From Sphingomonas cannabina (lineage in GTDB: Bacteria; Pseudomonadota; Alphaproteobacteria; Sphingomonadales; Sphingomonadaceae), in contig NZ_CP090059.1 in the NCBI RefSeq assembly GCF_021391395.1, positions 806,001 through 870,000 of the forward strand: DNA of 64,000 nucleotides, read 5' to 3'. Below are positions 1-7,549 of the stretch, piece by piece. Below the pieces are notes generated by a model. It searched no databases. It was not told where the DNA came from and saw only the letters and a list, made by a program, of their open reading frames with translations. The translations under genes and the position numbers were made by a program. Positions within the stretch are counted from its first letter, which is position 1. The number at the start of each line of letters is the position of its first letter.

Positions 1-135
1 CCGGCGGGGCGGCTCGACAGGATCGCCGGGGAAGGAGGGCTGCGCGCCCGTGGGACGTGTCTGGCCGGTCAGCGCGAGCGGGTCGTGCATGTCCGGGGCG
101 GCGTCGCCCTTGCCGAAAAGAGATGCCAGCCGCAC
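1..135 (-). CDS. Partial hypothetical protein, N-terminal 45 codons
   Basis: An open frame runs off the left edge on the minus strand. A GTG at 135 (or the adjacent in-frame GTG at 138) follows a GGAG box by two or more bases and opens 45 uninterrupted codons. The visible protein begins MRLASLFGKGDAAPD and is rich in Pro, Gly and Asp. No domain can be recognised in so short a piece. It lies 40 nt downstream of the serine hydrolase and in the same direction. The call rests on frame, start and position only. Confidence 0.35.
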   Translation of the reverse strand, partial: MRLASLFGKGDAAPDMHDPLALTGQTRPTGAQPSFPGDPVEPPRR

Positions 136-179
136 CACTCCAACTGTATTACTTGACTAAGACGCTCGCCGCAACCGGT

Positions 180-1769
180 CTATCGCACCGGCACGAACGC
201 CAGATGCTGGAAATCATAGCTGAAGTCGGCGAGCGGCGACAGCGGCTTCATCGCGACGCCGATCACCCGTCCGTCCGCGACCGCGAAGGTCACCACCGCG
301 TCCTCCCCGGCATCCTTGGCGAAGCGGGTGCGGAAGGCATCCTTGCCCCACGGCTCGAGCGCGCTCTTGAACACCGGCGTGGGCACGAAGTCGATCGCGA
401 GCTTGCCGCCCTGCTCCGTCACCACCACGTCGCCATACCAGGGATCGCGGTAGCGCCCGGCATAGGCGGCGAGCGGCAGGCTCGGCCCGCCAGCCGGCGG
501 CGTATCGACCCCGCCGGCGCCCAGCTCCTTGAGCGCCGCCGCCTGGCTCGCCTCGATCCGCTTGGCATAGGCGGCGGACCAGTCGAACGCGGGCGCCCCC
601 ATCACATGGTCGAGCATGGCGTTGCGGATCGCGATCGACACGGGATCCTCGACGTTGCTCAGCACCACCACGCCGATCCCGCGCGCCGGCAGCATCGCGG
701 TGCGCGTCACCTGCCCGGTCAGCCCGCCGTCGTGCGCCACCAGCCGTTCGCCGCGATAGTCGGACACGAACCAGCCGAGCGCATAGCTCTGCGTCACCGC
801 GCGCGTGGGATTGTCGGGAGTCGGTCCGTCGCTGGAGCCGATGATCGTCTGCGGCTTCCACATCTCGGCCGCCTGCGCCTCGCTCCACAGCCGCTTGCCG
901 TCGGGCAGCTGCCCGTGCGCGAGCTGCACCGTCAGCCACTTGGCGACGTCGCCGACGCTGGCGTTGATCCCGCCGGCGGCATCGATCGCCGGCGTCTCGT
1001 CGGGTCCGACCACCTGCTGCCGGCCCATCCCGCGCACCGGCGGCCCCAGCCGCGCGTGGCGCCCCGCGACATTGTCGGTCCGGAGGAGTTCGCGCGACGG
1101 CACCGCGTCCGCCATGCCGAGCGGCGCCATGATCCGCGTCGCCACGAAATCGCGCCAGCTCTTTCCCGACACCCGCTCGATCAGCAGCCCGGCGACGATG
1201 TAGAGGATGTTGTCATAGGCATAGCCCGCCCGGAATCCCTTGTCGGGCGTGAGGTAGGGGAGGGCCTTCAGCACGTCCCCCGCCGGCCGCGCGCTCGCAG
1301 GGAAGTACATGAGGTCGCCCGCGCCGAGCGGCAGCCCGCTGCGATGCACCAGCAGGTCGCGCACCGTCATCATCTGCGTGACGGCGGGGTCGTGCATCCG
1401 GAATTCGGGCAGGTGCTTGACCACCGGGTCCTCCCAGCCGAGCCTGCCCTCGTCGGCGAGGATCGCCAGGCAGGCGGCGGTGAAGCTCTTGGAGTTGGAG
1501 GCGATGCCGAAGCGCGTATGCGCGTCGACCGCGCCCGGCTTGCCCAGCGTACGCACGCCATAGCCCTTGAGGAACGGCGGCTGCCCGGCCCGCACGATCG
1601 CCACCGCGATCCCCGGCACCTCGAACCCCGTCATGAACTCCTGCACCAGCGGATCGACCCAGGCCGCGTCCGTCTCGGCGGCGAGGGCGATCCGCGGCAA
1701 GGTCGCGGCGGCGATGCCCCCCAGCGACAGCGCCAGCGCGCGGCGGCGATCGATCTGCAATCCGGCCAT
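180..1769 (-). CDS. Serine hydrolase, class C beta-lactamase family, with C-terminal DUF3471
   Basis: A 529-residue exported serine hydrolase of the penicillin-binding protein/class C beta-lactamase superfamily. The N-terminus has an Arg-rich segment (RRR at 8-10) followed by a hydrophobic stretch ending near ALAAE, resembling a twin-arginine signal. The catalytic triad motifs are visible: SNSK at 91-94 (Ser91 nucleophile, Lys94), YDN at 185-187 in place of YxN, and HDG at 346-348 in place of KTG. Residues after about 425 match the DUF3471 domain often attached to these esterase/peptidase-like enzymes. An HxG third motif is typical of family VIII esterases and D-amino-acid peptidases rather than true AmpC, so a resistance role is not implied. 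The ATG at 1769 has a GGGGGAAG box seven bases upstream. Confidence 0.88.
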   Translation of the reverse strand: MAGLQIDRRRALALSLGGIAAATLPRIALAAETDAAWVDPLVQEFMTGFEVPGIAVAIVRAGQPPFLKGYGVRTLGKPGAVDAHTRFGIASNSKSFTAACLAILADEGRLGWEDPVVKHLPEFRMHDPAVTQMMTVRDLLVHRSGLPLGAGDLMYFPASARPAGDVLKALPYLTPDKGFRAGYAYDNILYIVAGLLIERVSGKSWRDFVATRIMAPLGMADAVPSRELLRTDNVAGRHARLGPPVRGMGRQQVVGPDETPAIDAAGGINASVGDVAKWLTVQLAHGQLPDGKRLWSEAQAAEMWKPQTIIGSSDGPTPDNPTRAVTQSYALGWFVSDYRGERLVAHDGGLTGQVTRTAMLPARGIGVVVLSNVEDPVSIAIRNAMLDHVMGAPAFDWSAAYAKRIEASQAAALKELGAGGVDTPPAGGPSLPLAAYAGRYRDPWYGDVVVTEQGGKLAIDFVPTPVFKSALEPWGKDAFRTRFAKDAGEDAVVTFAVADGRVIGVAMKPLSPLADFSYDFQHLAFVPVR

Positions 1770-1834
1770 GATCTTCCCCCTAAGGCTGGGCGGAAGCTAT
1801 GGCCGGAAGCGACCGGCTGGCAAGGATAGATGCC

Positions 1835-2245
1835 TTACGGCCGGACGATCTCGCCGTCCTCCTTGACGAAGCTCTCGGGCGTGCGGTCGAGCAGCGTCAG
1901 CACGACCTCCGAGGGACGGCACAGCCGCGTGCCGCGCGGCGTCACCACGATCGGACGATTGACCAGGATCGGATGCTCCAGCATCGCCGCGACGATCGCC
2001 TCGTCCGGCGTCTCCGGCGCGAGCAGCCCCAGCTCCGCCGCCGGCGTCCCCTTCTCGCGCAGCAGGTCGCGCGGCCGCGCGCCCATCGCCGCCAGCAGCT
2101 CGCCGAGCAGCGCCCGAGTCCACCCGACGCTGCGATAGTCGACCATTTTGGGCGCATATCCCGCCGCCTCGATCATCGCGAGCGCGTTGCGCGAGGTGCC
2201 GCAGTCGGGGTTGTGATAGATGGTGATCGGGAAGGCATCGCTCAT
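1835..2245 (-). CDS. arsC: Arsenate reductase, glutaredoxin-coupled ArsC family
   Basis: 136 residues, the usual length for thioredoxin-fold ArsC. It reduces As(V) to As(III) in the cytoplasm using glutathione/glutaredoxin. The active-site loop HNPDCGTSRN puts the catalytic cysteine at residue 15, and the C-terminal half carries the conserved RGTRLCRPSE stretch with anion-binding arginines. The start ATG at 2245 overlaps the stop of the upstream aquaporin gene in an ATGA junction, so translation is probably coupled. It is the last gene of arsR-aqpS-arsC. YffB-like proteins share the fold, but the neighbours make arsenate reductase much the better call. Confidence 0.93.
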   Translation of the reverse strand: MSDAFPITIYHNPDCGTSRNALAMIEAAGYAPKMVDYRSVGWTRALLGELLAAMGARPRDLLREKGTPAAELGLLAPETPDEAIVAAMLEHPILVNRPIVVTPRGTRLCRPSEVVLTLLDRTPESFVKEDGEIVRP

Positions 2246-2907
2246 GCCGCCACGTCCTTCTTCAGCAGCCAGCCGAACACCGCGACCGCCAGTCCCGCCC
2301 CGGCGATCTCGGCCGTGACGAACAGCGGCACCGAGCCGGGCGCGATCCCGGCGAAGCTTTCGGTCAGGCTGCGCGCGATCGTGACCGCGGGATTGGCGAA
2401 GGCGGTCGAGGCGGTGAACCAATAGGCGGCGGTGACGTACAGCCCGACCGCGACCGGCGTGAGCTCCGGCCGCGAGCGCTGCACGCCCGCGATCGTGCCG
2501 ACCAGGCCGAAGGTCGCGAGCAGCTCCGACAGCCCCTGCGCCGGACCGTCGCGCAGCTTGGTCGAGAGCTGGAGGATCGGCTCGCCGAACATGGCGTGCG
2601 CCGCCCATACGCCGATGACGGCACCGACGAGCTGCGCGGCGACGTGGCGCGCCGCGGCACGCCCGTCCATGTCGCCGTGCAGCCACGCCGCCAGCGTCAC
2701 CGCCGGATTGAACTGCGCGCCGGAGATCGGGCCGAACACGAGGATCAGCACCACCAGCCCCGCGCCGGTCGCGATCGAGTTGGCGAGCAGCGCGATCGCG
2801 ACGTTGCCGCCCGCCAGCCGTTCGCCCATGATCCCGGAGCCGACCACGATCGCGAGCAGCAGCGCGGTCCCGAGCGCCTCGGCCGCGACCGGACGTGCGA
2901 CGCTCAT
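2242..2907 (-). CDS. aqpS: Aquaglyceroporin AqpS-like arsenite channel
   Basis: A 221-residue MIP-family channel. Both half-helix pore motifs are present as NPA at residues 67-69 (FNPAV) and 172-174 (ANPAV), and about six membrane segments are visible. The start at 2907 is chosen because it overlaps the arsR stop in ATGA fashion; an upstream extension would lie inside arsR. Between arsR and arsC, an aquaporin is expected to let arsenite made by ArsC leave down its gradient, as established for AqpS of Sinorhizobium meliloti. No ArsB or Acr3 efflux pump is encoded nearby. The substrate is inferred from context; water or glycerol transport cannot be excluded. Confidence 0.88.
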   Translation of the reverse strand: MSVARPVAAEALGTALLLAIVVGSGIMGERLAGGNVAIALLANSIATGAGLVVLILVFGPISGAQFNPAVTLAAWLHGDMDGRAAARHVAAQLVGAVIGVWAAHAMFGEPILQLSTKLRDGPAQGLSELLATFGLVGTIAGVQRSRPELTPVAVGLYVTAAYWFTASTAFANPAVTIARSLTESFAGIAPGSVPLFVTAEIAGAGLAVAVFGWLLKKDVAA

Positions 2908-3251
2908 CGCGCAGGCACGCACGCCGGCGCACCGAGCAGCTCGACAAGCGGCGCGCAGATCTCCGGCCGTCCGCCGCAGCAATCCGCCAGCAGGAACCCG
3001 AGCAGCGCCCGCATCCCGTCGAGATCGGCGGAATAGATCACCGACCGCCCGTCGCGGCGCGATCGGACCAGCCCCGCATGGGCGAGGATGGTGAGGTGGC
3101 TCGAAAGCGTGCTGGGGACGACGCCCACCTCATGCGCGATCTCCCCGGCGGGCAGGCCCTCGTCACCGGCGCGCACCAGCAGGCGAAACACCGCCAGGCG
3201 ATGGGCATGGGCAAGCGCGGACAGTGCCTCGACCGCGACCGGCAATTGCAT
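2904..3251 (-). CDS. arsR: ArsR-family metalloregulator
   Basis: A 115-residue winged-helix repressor with the ArsR/SmtB helix-turn-helix at about residues 36-60 (PSTLSSHLTILAHAGLV). The inducer site appears to be C-terminal: Cys91, Cys92 and Cys99 in a CCGGRPEIC arrangement, like the Acidithiobacillus-type ArsR sites and unlike the E. coli CVC motif in the DNA-binding helix. It heads the arsR-aqpS-arsC operon and probably represses it by binding the inverted repeat 15 nt upstream. Its stop overlaps the aqpS start. Confidence 0.92.
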   Translation of the reverse strand: MQLPVAVEALSALAHAHRLAVFRLLVRAGDEGLPAGEIAHEVGVVPSTLSSHLTILAHAGLVRSRRDGRSVIYSADLDGMRALLGFLLADCCGGRPEICAPLVELLGAPACVPAR

Positions 3252-3265
3252 CGACGTCCCTTTCG

Positions 3266-3299
3266 ATTCGATATTTCGACTATAAGCGAATTATCGAAT
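3266..3299 (-). promoter_or_regulatory. Probable ArsR operator and promoter
   Basis: A perfect 8-bp inverted repeat, ATTCGATA (3266-3273) and TATCGAAT (3292-3299), separated by 18 bp, lies 15 nt upstream of the arsR start in an A+T-rich patch. On the minus strand a TATAGT hexamer between the arms could be the -10 element. ArsR proteins bind such imperfect palindromes over the promoter, so autoregulation is inferred. Confidence 0.6.
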
Positions 3300-3361
3300 T
3301 TCGGTAGAGGCTCGGGCCGGACCGACATTTGAGGAGATGACTGACATATCGACCCTCCTCA

Positions 3362-3470
3362 CCGTCACCCCGGACTTGGTCCGGGGTCCACCGGGAGGCA
3401 AGGACCGGACAAGAGGTTCGAGCGCAGTCCGCGAGGCCCCGTGGACCCCGGACCAAGTCCGGGGTGACGG
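3362..3470. repeat. Palindromic repeat, family with GACCCCGG arms
   Basis: A 30-bp arm at 3362-3391 is repeated as its exact reverse complement at 3441-3470, and each arm is itself nearly palindromic (CCCCGGAC/GTCCGGGG). The 49-nt loop contains GGACCGGACAAGAGGTTCGA, which recurs almost unchanged in the element at 12564-12667. It fills most of the 291-nt gap between arsR and the 3' end of the HNH gene and could act as a terminator for the latter. No gene is seen in the gap. Confidence 0.85.
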
Positions 3471-3542
3471 CTGGAAACCGGACTACGGAAGACCTGCAAC
3501 ACACGTGCCGATCCGTCCTGCACACCCTCTGCCGGATGGTGC

Positions 3543-4109
3543 TCACGACTCGAGCTCGACGTCCCAGTAGAGCCAGTCGTGCCAGGTCTCGTGCAGATGG
3601 TTGGGCGGAAAGCGGCGGCCGTGCTCCTGGAGCTGCCAGCTCGTCGGCCGGATCGGCTGGATGTGGAGCGGCATGTGCGCTTCCTGGGGGGTACGCCCGC
3701 CCTTCCGGAGGTTGCACGGGGCGCAGGCGGTTGCGACATTCTCCCAGGTGGTGCGCCCGCCCTGCGCCCTGGGGATGACATGGTCGAAGGTGAGGTCCTT
3801 GTGCGAGCCGCAATATTGGCAGGTGAAGCGGTCGCGGAGGAACAGGTTGAACCGGGTGAACGCTGGGAACTGGGAGGGCTTCACATATTGTTTGAGCGCG
3901 ATGACCGAAGGGAGCTTCAGCCTCGCGGTGGGACTTCGCACCTCCCGCTCATAGTGGGAGACGATGTCGACGCGGTCGAGGAACACCGCCTTGACCGCGG
4001 TCTGCCACGGCCACACGCTCAAGGGATAATAGCTGAGCGGCGTATAGTCGGCGTTCAGCACAAGGGCGGGGCAGCTGTCCGGATGCCGGATCAGATCGGG
4101 ATGAAACAT
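3543..4109 (-). CDS. HNH endonuclease family protein
   Basis: 188 residues with a C-terminal HNH nuclease domain: paired CxxC zinc motifs CQYC (97-100) and CAPC (129-132) bracket the catalytic FDHVIPRAQGG segment (His110), followed by N133. The roughly 90 N-terminal residues, with NADYTPLSYYPLSVWPW, are typical of the stand-alone HNH family conserved as single-copy genes in many alphaproteobacteria. The start at 4109 is preferred over longer upstream choices because GGGGA sits five bases before it. Its cellular role is unknown. There is no restriction or phage gene around it, so it is unlikely to be part of a mobile element. Confidence 0.88.
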   Translation of the reverse strand: MFHPDLIRHPDSCPALVLNADYTPLSYYPLSVWPWQTAVKAVFLDRVDIVSHYEREVRSPTARLKLPSVIALKQYVKPSQFPAFTRFNLFLRDRFTCQYCGSHKDLTFDHVIPRAQGGRTTWENVATACAPCNLRKGGRTPQEAHMPLHIQPIRPTSWQLQEHGRRFPPNHLHETWHDWLYWDVELES

Positions 4110-4210
4110 ACGTCCCCTTTCGCCCGTCGTCGTCCCGCGCCTTTTGCCGCAAAGGATGACATGCGCATGACAGCACAGGCCGCGACTCGCGGTCAAGGGC
4201 CGGTTTGACG

Positions 4211-5266
4211 ATGATGGAGGCCGTTTCGCTCCCCACCCGTCCCACAACCCGTTTCGCCCCGAGCCCGACCGGCCGGCTGCACCTCGGCCATGCCTTCTCC
4301 GCGCTCCAGGCGCACGACTTCGCGCGCGAGCGGAATGGGACCTTCCTGCTCCGCATCGAGGACATCGACGGCACCCGCAGCCGGGAGGAATTCGTTGAAG
4401 CCATCCTGGAGGACCTCGCCTGGCTCGGCCTGCGGTGGGACGGCCCGGTGGTGCGCCAGTCCGAACGGCTCGACCTCTACGAGGCGGCGCTGGACCGCCT
4501 GCGCGACATGGGCCTGCTCTATCCCTGCTTCTGCACCCGCGCCGACATCGCCGCGAGCGTCTCGGCGCCGCATGGGCCGGAGGGTCCGGTCTATCCGGGG
4601 ACGTGCCGAAACGCGGACAACGCCCACCGCCTCCACGAACCGCACTGCTGGCGGCTCGATGTGGGGAAGGCGATCAAGCTCCTCCCCGGTACGGGGAGGG
4701 GGAGCAGCGGGTCGAACGCGCCCCGCGCGTTCGAGGATCGTCCGGGGGACGATCCGACCCGCTACTCCGCCGAAGGCGGTGGTGGAGGGGGCCCGGCCGC
4801 ATCGGATTCCGGCGCCGAGGGCCCCCTCCACCAAGCCGCTGCGCGTCTTGGTCCCCCTCCCCGTGCCGGGGAGGAGCTATATTGGCACGACGATTTCGCG
4901 GGCTGGGTCCGCGCCGATCCCCTCGCGCACGGCGACGTCGTCCTCGCCCGCAAGGACGCGCCGGCGAGCTACCACCTCGCCGTCACCGTCGACGACGCCG
5001 CGCAGGGCGTGACGCACGTCGTCCGCGGTCGCGACCTGTTCGCCGCGACCGACGTCCACCGCCTGCTCCAGGCGCTGCTCGACCTGCCGACGCCGGCCTA
5101 CCGCCATCATGCGCTGCTCACCGACGCCGCGGGCCGCCGCCTCGCCAAGCGCCACGGCACCCCCACGCTGGCGGATCTGCGCGAGCGCGGCCTCGACGGA
5201 CCCGAACTTGCGGCGATGCTGCGGGAAGGACGGCTTCCGCTTGGATTCGCGACCGCGAAGGCCTAG
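4211..5266 (+). CDS. gluQ: Glutamyl-Q tRNA(Asp) synthetase with an in-frame repeat insertion
   Basis: A class I synthetase-like enzyme that attaches glutamate to queuosine-34 of tRNA-Asp. FAPSPTGRLHLGH at 15-27 is the HIGH signature and LAKR at 311-314 the KMSKS analogue. The zinc ligands are CFC at 106-108 and YPGTC at 128-132. There is no anticodon-binding domain, as expected for GluQ. The protein is 351 residues, whereas GluQ is usually about 290-300. The excess is residues about 156-223, low-complexity Gly/Pro/Ala-rich sequence encoded by a palindromic repeat. Conserved sequence resumes at LYWHDDFAGWV. The start is uncertain among TTG 4205, ATG 4211 and ATG 4214. Confidence 0.88.
   Translation: MMEAVSLPTRPTTRFAPSPTGRLHLGHAFSALQAHDFARERNGTFLLRIEDIDGTRSREEFVEAILEDLAWLGLRWDGPVVRQSERLDLYEAALDRLRDMGLLYPCFCTRADIAASVSAPHGPEGPVYPGTCRNADNAHRLHEPHCWRLDVGKAIKLLPGTGRGSSGSNAPRAFEDRPGDDPTRYSAEGGGGGGPAASDSGAEGPLHQAAARLGPPPRAGEELYWHDDFAGWVRADPLAHGDVVLARKDAPASYHLAVTVDDAAQGVTHVVRGRDLFAATDVHRLLQALLDLPTPAYRHHALLTDAAGRRLAKRHGTPTLADLRERGLDGPELAAMLREGRLPLGFATAKA
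4677..4878. repeat. Palindromic element inserted in frame inside gluQ
   Basis: A 202-nt element bounded by perfect 13-bp inverted repeats, AGCTCCTCCCCGG (4677-4689) and CCGGGGAGGAGCT (4866-4878). It has a nested inverted repeat (GGTGGAGGGGGCC near 4780 and GGCCCCCTCCACC near 4820). Its left end and right half closely match the intergenic copy at 27790-27928, including the stretch reading CCACCAAGCCGCTGCGCGTC. Here it is read through as part of gluQ with no stop codon. Confidence 0.85.
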
Positions 5267-5275
5267 ATAACGAGG

Positions 5276-5509
5276 ATGTCGATCTTCCTCGTCATCCTGA
5301 TGATCGCCGCCATGATCGCGGTCCTCGTCGTCCTCGTCCGGGGCCTCGTGAACTTCATCAAGATGACCGAGGAGGACCTGAAGGGCACCGGCGACGCCCC
5401 CAGCGCTTCCGCGCTCCGCTCCAACAAGCTGATGCAGTGGCGCATCATCCTGCAGGCGGTGGCGATCCTGCTCGCCGCGCTGGTGCTATTCGCGCTCGGC
5501 CGGGGTTAG
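5276..5509 (+). CDS. HIG1-type twin transmembrane protein
   Basis: A 77-residue membrane protein with two hydrophobic helices, about residues 2-26 and 57-74, joined by a polar loop containing KMTEEDLKG. This layout matches the bacterial HIG1 (hypoxia-induced protein conserved region) family, whose mitochondrial relatives bind cytochrome oxidase supercomplexes. It starts nine bases after the gluQ stop and ends one base before the next coding sequence, so it is probably co-transcribed with the adenosyltransferase. A respiratory-complex role is by homology only. Confidence 0.8.
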   Translation: MSIFLVILMIAAMIAVLVVLVRGLVNFIKMTEEDLKGTGDAPSASALRSNKLMQWRIILQAVAILLAALVLFALGRG

Positions 5510-5510
5510 C

Positions 5511-6056
5511 CTGGTCAAGCTCAACAAGATCTACACCCGCACCGGCGACGACGGCACCACCGGCCTCGCCGACGGCAGCCGCGTCTCCAAGACCGGCGCG
5601 CGCATGGCCGCGATCGGCGACGTCGACGAGGCCAATTCGGCGATCGGCGTCGCGCTGGCCCTGCTGCCGGAGGGGCCGGTCGCGGCGGCGCTCACCCGCT
5701 TCCAGAACGACCTGTTCGATCTCGGCGCCGATCTCGCCACGCCGGAGGGAATCGCCGGCGCGCTCCGCATCACCCCCGGTCAGGTCGCCGCCGTCGAGGC
5801 CGAGATCGACCTGCTCAATGCCGATCTCGCCCCGCTGACCAGCTTCATCCTGCCCGGCGGCACGCACGCGTCCGCCGCGCTCCATCTCGCCCGCGCGATC
5901 GCCCGCCGCGCCGAGCGTTCCGCCGTCGCGGCGGAGGCGGGAGGGCAAGTGCTCGCCTATCTCAACCGCCTGTCCGACTATCTCTTCGTCGCGGCACGCC
6001 ATGTGAACCAGGCGGCGGGCGGCGACGTTCTGTGGGTGCCGGGGGGCTCGCGTTAG
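5511..6056 (+). CDS. Cob(I)alamin adenosyltransferase, PduO type
   Basis: About 181 residues. The enzyme transfers the adenosyl group of ATP to cob(I)alamin to make adenosylcobalamin. The N-terminal ATP-binding signature [14 protein letters not shown] and the later [12 protein letters not shown] and [13 protein letters not shown] segments are typical of the PduO family. The conserved N-terminus begins immediately after a CTG at 5511, one base beyond the HIG1 stop. No ATG, GTG or TTG exists in this frame between about 5460 and the ATG at 5604, which would delete the ATP-binding loop. CTG is therefore proposed as the start, or else the reading depends on an unusual initiation or a sequence error. 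Confidence 0.85.
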   Translation: MVKLNKIYTRTGDDGTTGLADGSRVSKTGARMAAIGDVDEANSAIGVALALLPEGPVAAALTRFQNDLFDLGADLATPEGIAGALRITPGQVAAVEAEIDLLNADLAPLTSFILPGGTHASAALHLARAIARRAERSAVAAEAGGQVLAYLNRLSDYLFVAARHVNQAAGGDVLWVPGGSR

Positions 6057-6108
6057 CCCAGACGGATCCCCACTTGACGCGCATCGCCTCCGGTGGGAGA
6101 AGAACGAA

Positions 6109-7428
6109 ATGGGAACGCGCCTCGAGTCCGTACCGGCCGCGTCGCCGCTCGCGGAGCGTTTCTCCGCCGTCCGCGCGCTGACCGTGGCGCTCGCTGCGCC
6201 GCTCTCGGACGCCGATGCGACGGTGCAGTCGATGCCCGACGCCTCGCCCGCCAAATGGCATCTGGCGCACACGACTTGGTTCTTCGAGACCTTCGTGCTG
6301 CGCGACCATGTTGCCGGCTACCGCCTCCACGACGATCGCTTCCCCTTCCTGTTCAACAGCTATTACGAGGCGGAGGGCGCGCGTCATGCCCGTCCGGCGC
6401 GGGGGATGCTCACCCGGCCGACCTTGGCGGAGGTGCTCGCCTGGCGCCGCGCCGTGGACGCCGCCCTGCGCGACGCGCTGCCGCACTTGCCGGAGGCGGC
6501 GCAGGCGCTGATCGTGCTCGGCTGCCATCACGAGGAGCAGCATCAGGAGCTGCTGCTCACCGACATCCTCCACCTCTTCTCGCAGAACCCGATTGAGCCG
6601 GCTGTCTGGCCCGGCGCCCCCAAGATCCCCGTGCCGATGCCGGGCCCGATCGGCTGGGTCGAGCGTCCCGCCGGGATCGCCGAGATCGGGCACGGGAACG
6701 AGTCAATGCATGGGGGTGAGTCAACTTCGTCAACTTTTCTGCCTGTTTATTCGGCAACCTCCGCTTTCGCCTTCGACTGCGAGACGCCTCGGCACCCGGT
6801 GATGCTCGCGCCGCATGCGCTCGCCGACCGCACCGTCACCAACGGCGAATGGGCGGCGTTCATCGCCGACGGCGGCTATCGCGACCCCCGCCACTGGCTC
6901 GCCGACGGCTGGGCCTGGGTGCAGGCGGAGGGGATCGCGGCACCGCTCTACTGGGAGCAGCGGGACGGGGTGTGGACCCGCTTCGGCCTCGACGGCCGCC
7001 GCCCGATCGACCCTGCCGCGCCGGTCACCCACATCAGCTTCTACGAGGCCGACGCCTATGCGAGCTGGGCCGGCGCGCGCCTGCCGACCGAGGCGGAATG
7101 GGAAGCGGCAGCAAGCACTTACGACCCGCGCGAGGGCAATCTCCTCGACACCGCCGGCCCGGTCGAGCCGCGCCCTTCCACCGGCGGCCCCGCCTTCTTC
7201 GGCGACGTCTGGGAATGGACCGGCAGCGCCTATCGCCCCTATCCCGGCTTCCACGCCGCCGAGGGCGCGGTCGGCGAGTACAACGGCAAGTTCATGAGCG
7301 GCCAGTTCGTGCTGCGCGGCGGCTCCTGCGCCACCCCGCGCGGCCACGTCCGCGCCAGCTACCGCAACTTCTTCTACCCCCACCAGCGCTGGCAGTTCAC
7401 CGGCGTACGCCTGGCGAAGGACATTTGA
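6109..7428 (+). CDS. egtB: Ergothioneine biosynthesis sulfoxide synthase EgtB
   Basis: 439 residues. EgtB is the non-haem iron enzyme that joins a thiol to hercynine with oxygen during ergothioneine synthesis. The N-terminal DinB-like domain carries the iron ligands: WHLAH (His51/His54 region) and HEEQHQE at 141-147 (HxxxHxE). The C-terminal half is a formylglycine-generating-enzyme fold, with [19 protein letters not shown] and VLRGGSC motifs. Residues about 196-218 (nt 6694-6762) form an extra Ser/Thr-rich segment between two normally adjacent conserved pieces (IAEIGH and FAFDCE), and its DNA is noticeably less GC-rich. Together with egtD downstream it makes a two-gene ergothioneine module. 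Confidence 0.93.
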   Translation: MGTRLESVPAASPLAERFSAVRALTVALAAPLSDADATVQSMPDASPAKWHLAHTTWFFETFVLRDHVAGYRLHDDRFPFLFNSYYEAEGARHARPARGMLTRPTLAEVLAWRRAVDAALRDALPHLPEAAQALIVLGCHHEEQHQELLLTDILHLFSQNPIEPAVWPGAPKIPVPMPGPIGWVERPAGIAEIGHGNESMHGGESTSSTFLPVYSATSAFAFDCETPRHPVMLAPHALADRTVTNGEWAAFIADGGYRDPRHWLADGWAWVQAEGIAAPLYWEQRDGVWTRFGLDGRRPIDPAAPVTHISFYEADAYASWAGARLPTEAEWEAAASTYDPREGNLLDTAGPVEPRPSTGGPAFFGDVWEWTGSAYRPYPGFHAAEGAVGEYNGKFMSGQFVLRGGSCATPRGHVRASYRNFFYPHQRWQFTGVRLAKDI

Positions 7429-7445
7429 TGTCGACTGTTCCTCCC

Positions 7446-7527
7446 CGTCATCCCGGCGAAAGCCGGGATCCAGGGTCACGAGCGATGACCTGTTTGGCTC
7501 TGGATCCCCGCTTTCGCGGGGATGACG
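7446..7527. repeat. Palindromic repeat between egtB and egtD
   Basis: Arms CGTCATCCCGGCGAAAGCCGGGATCCAG and CTGGATCCCCGCTTTCGCGGGGATGACG pair imperfectly around a short loop. It is of the same type as the element at 25972-26068. It lies 18 nt after the egtB stop and 22 nt before the egtD start, inside what should be one operon, and may attenuate or stabilise the transcript. Confidence 0.85.
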
Positions 7528-7549
7528 ATCAGGTAGGGGGCATCTGGTC

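Noticed and set aside
57..1829. A 590-codon plus-strand open frame across the serine hydrolase
   Set aside because: It is antisense to a gene with intact catalytic motifs, has Arg/His-rich composition typical of GC-rich shadow frames, and shows no domain.
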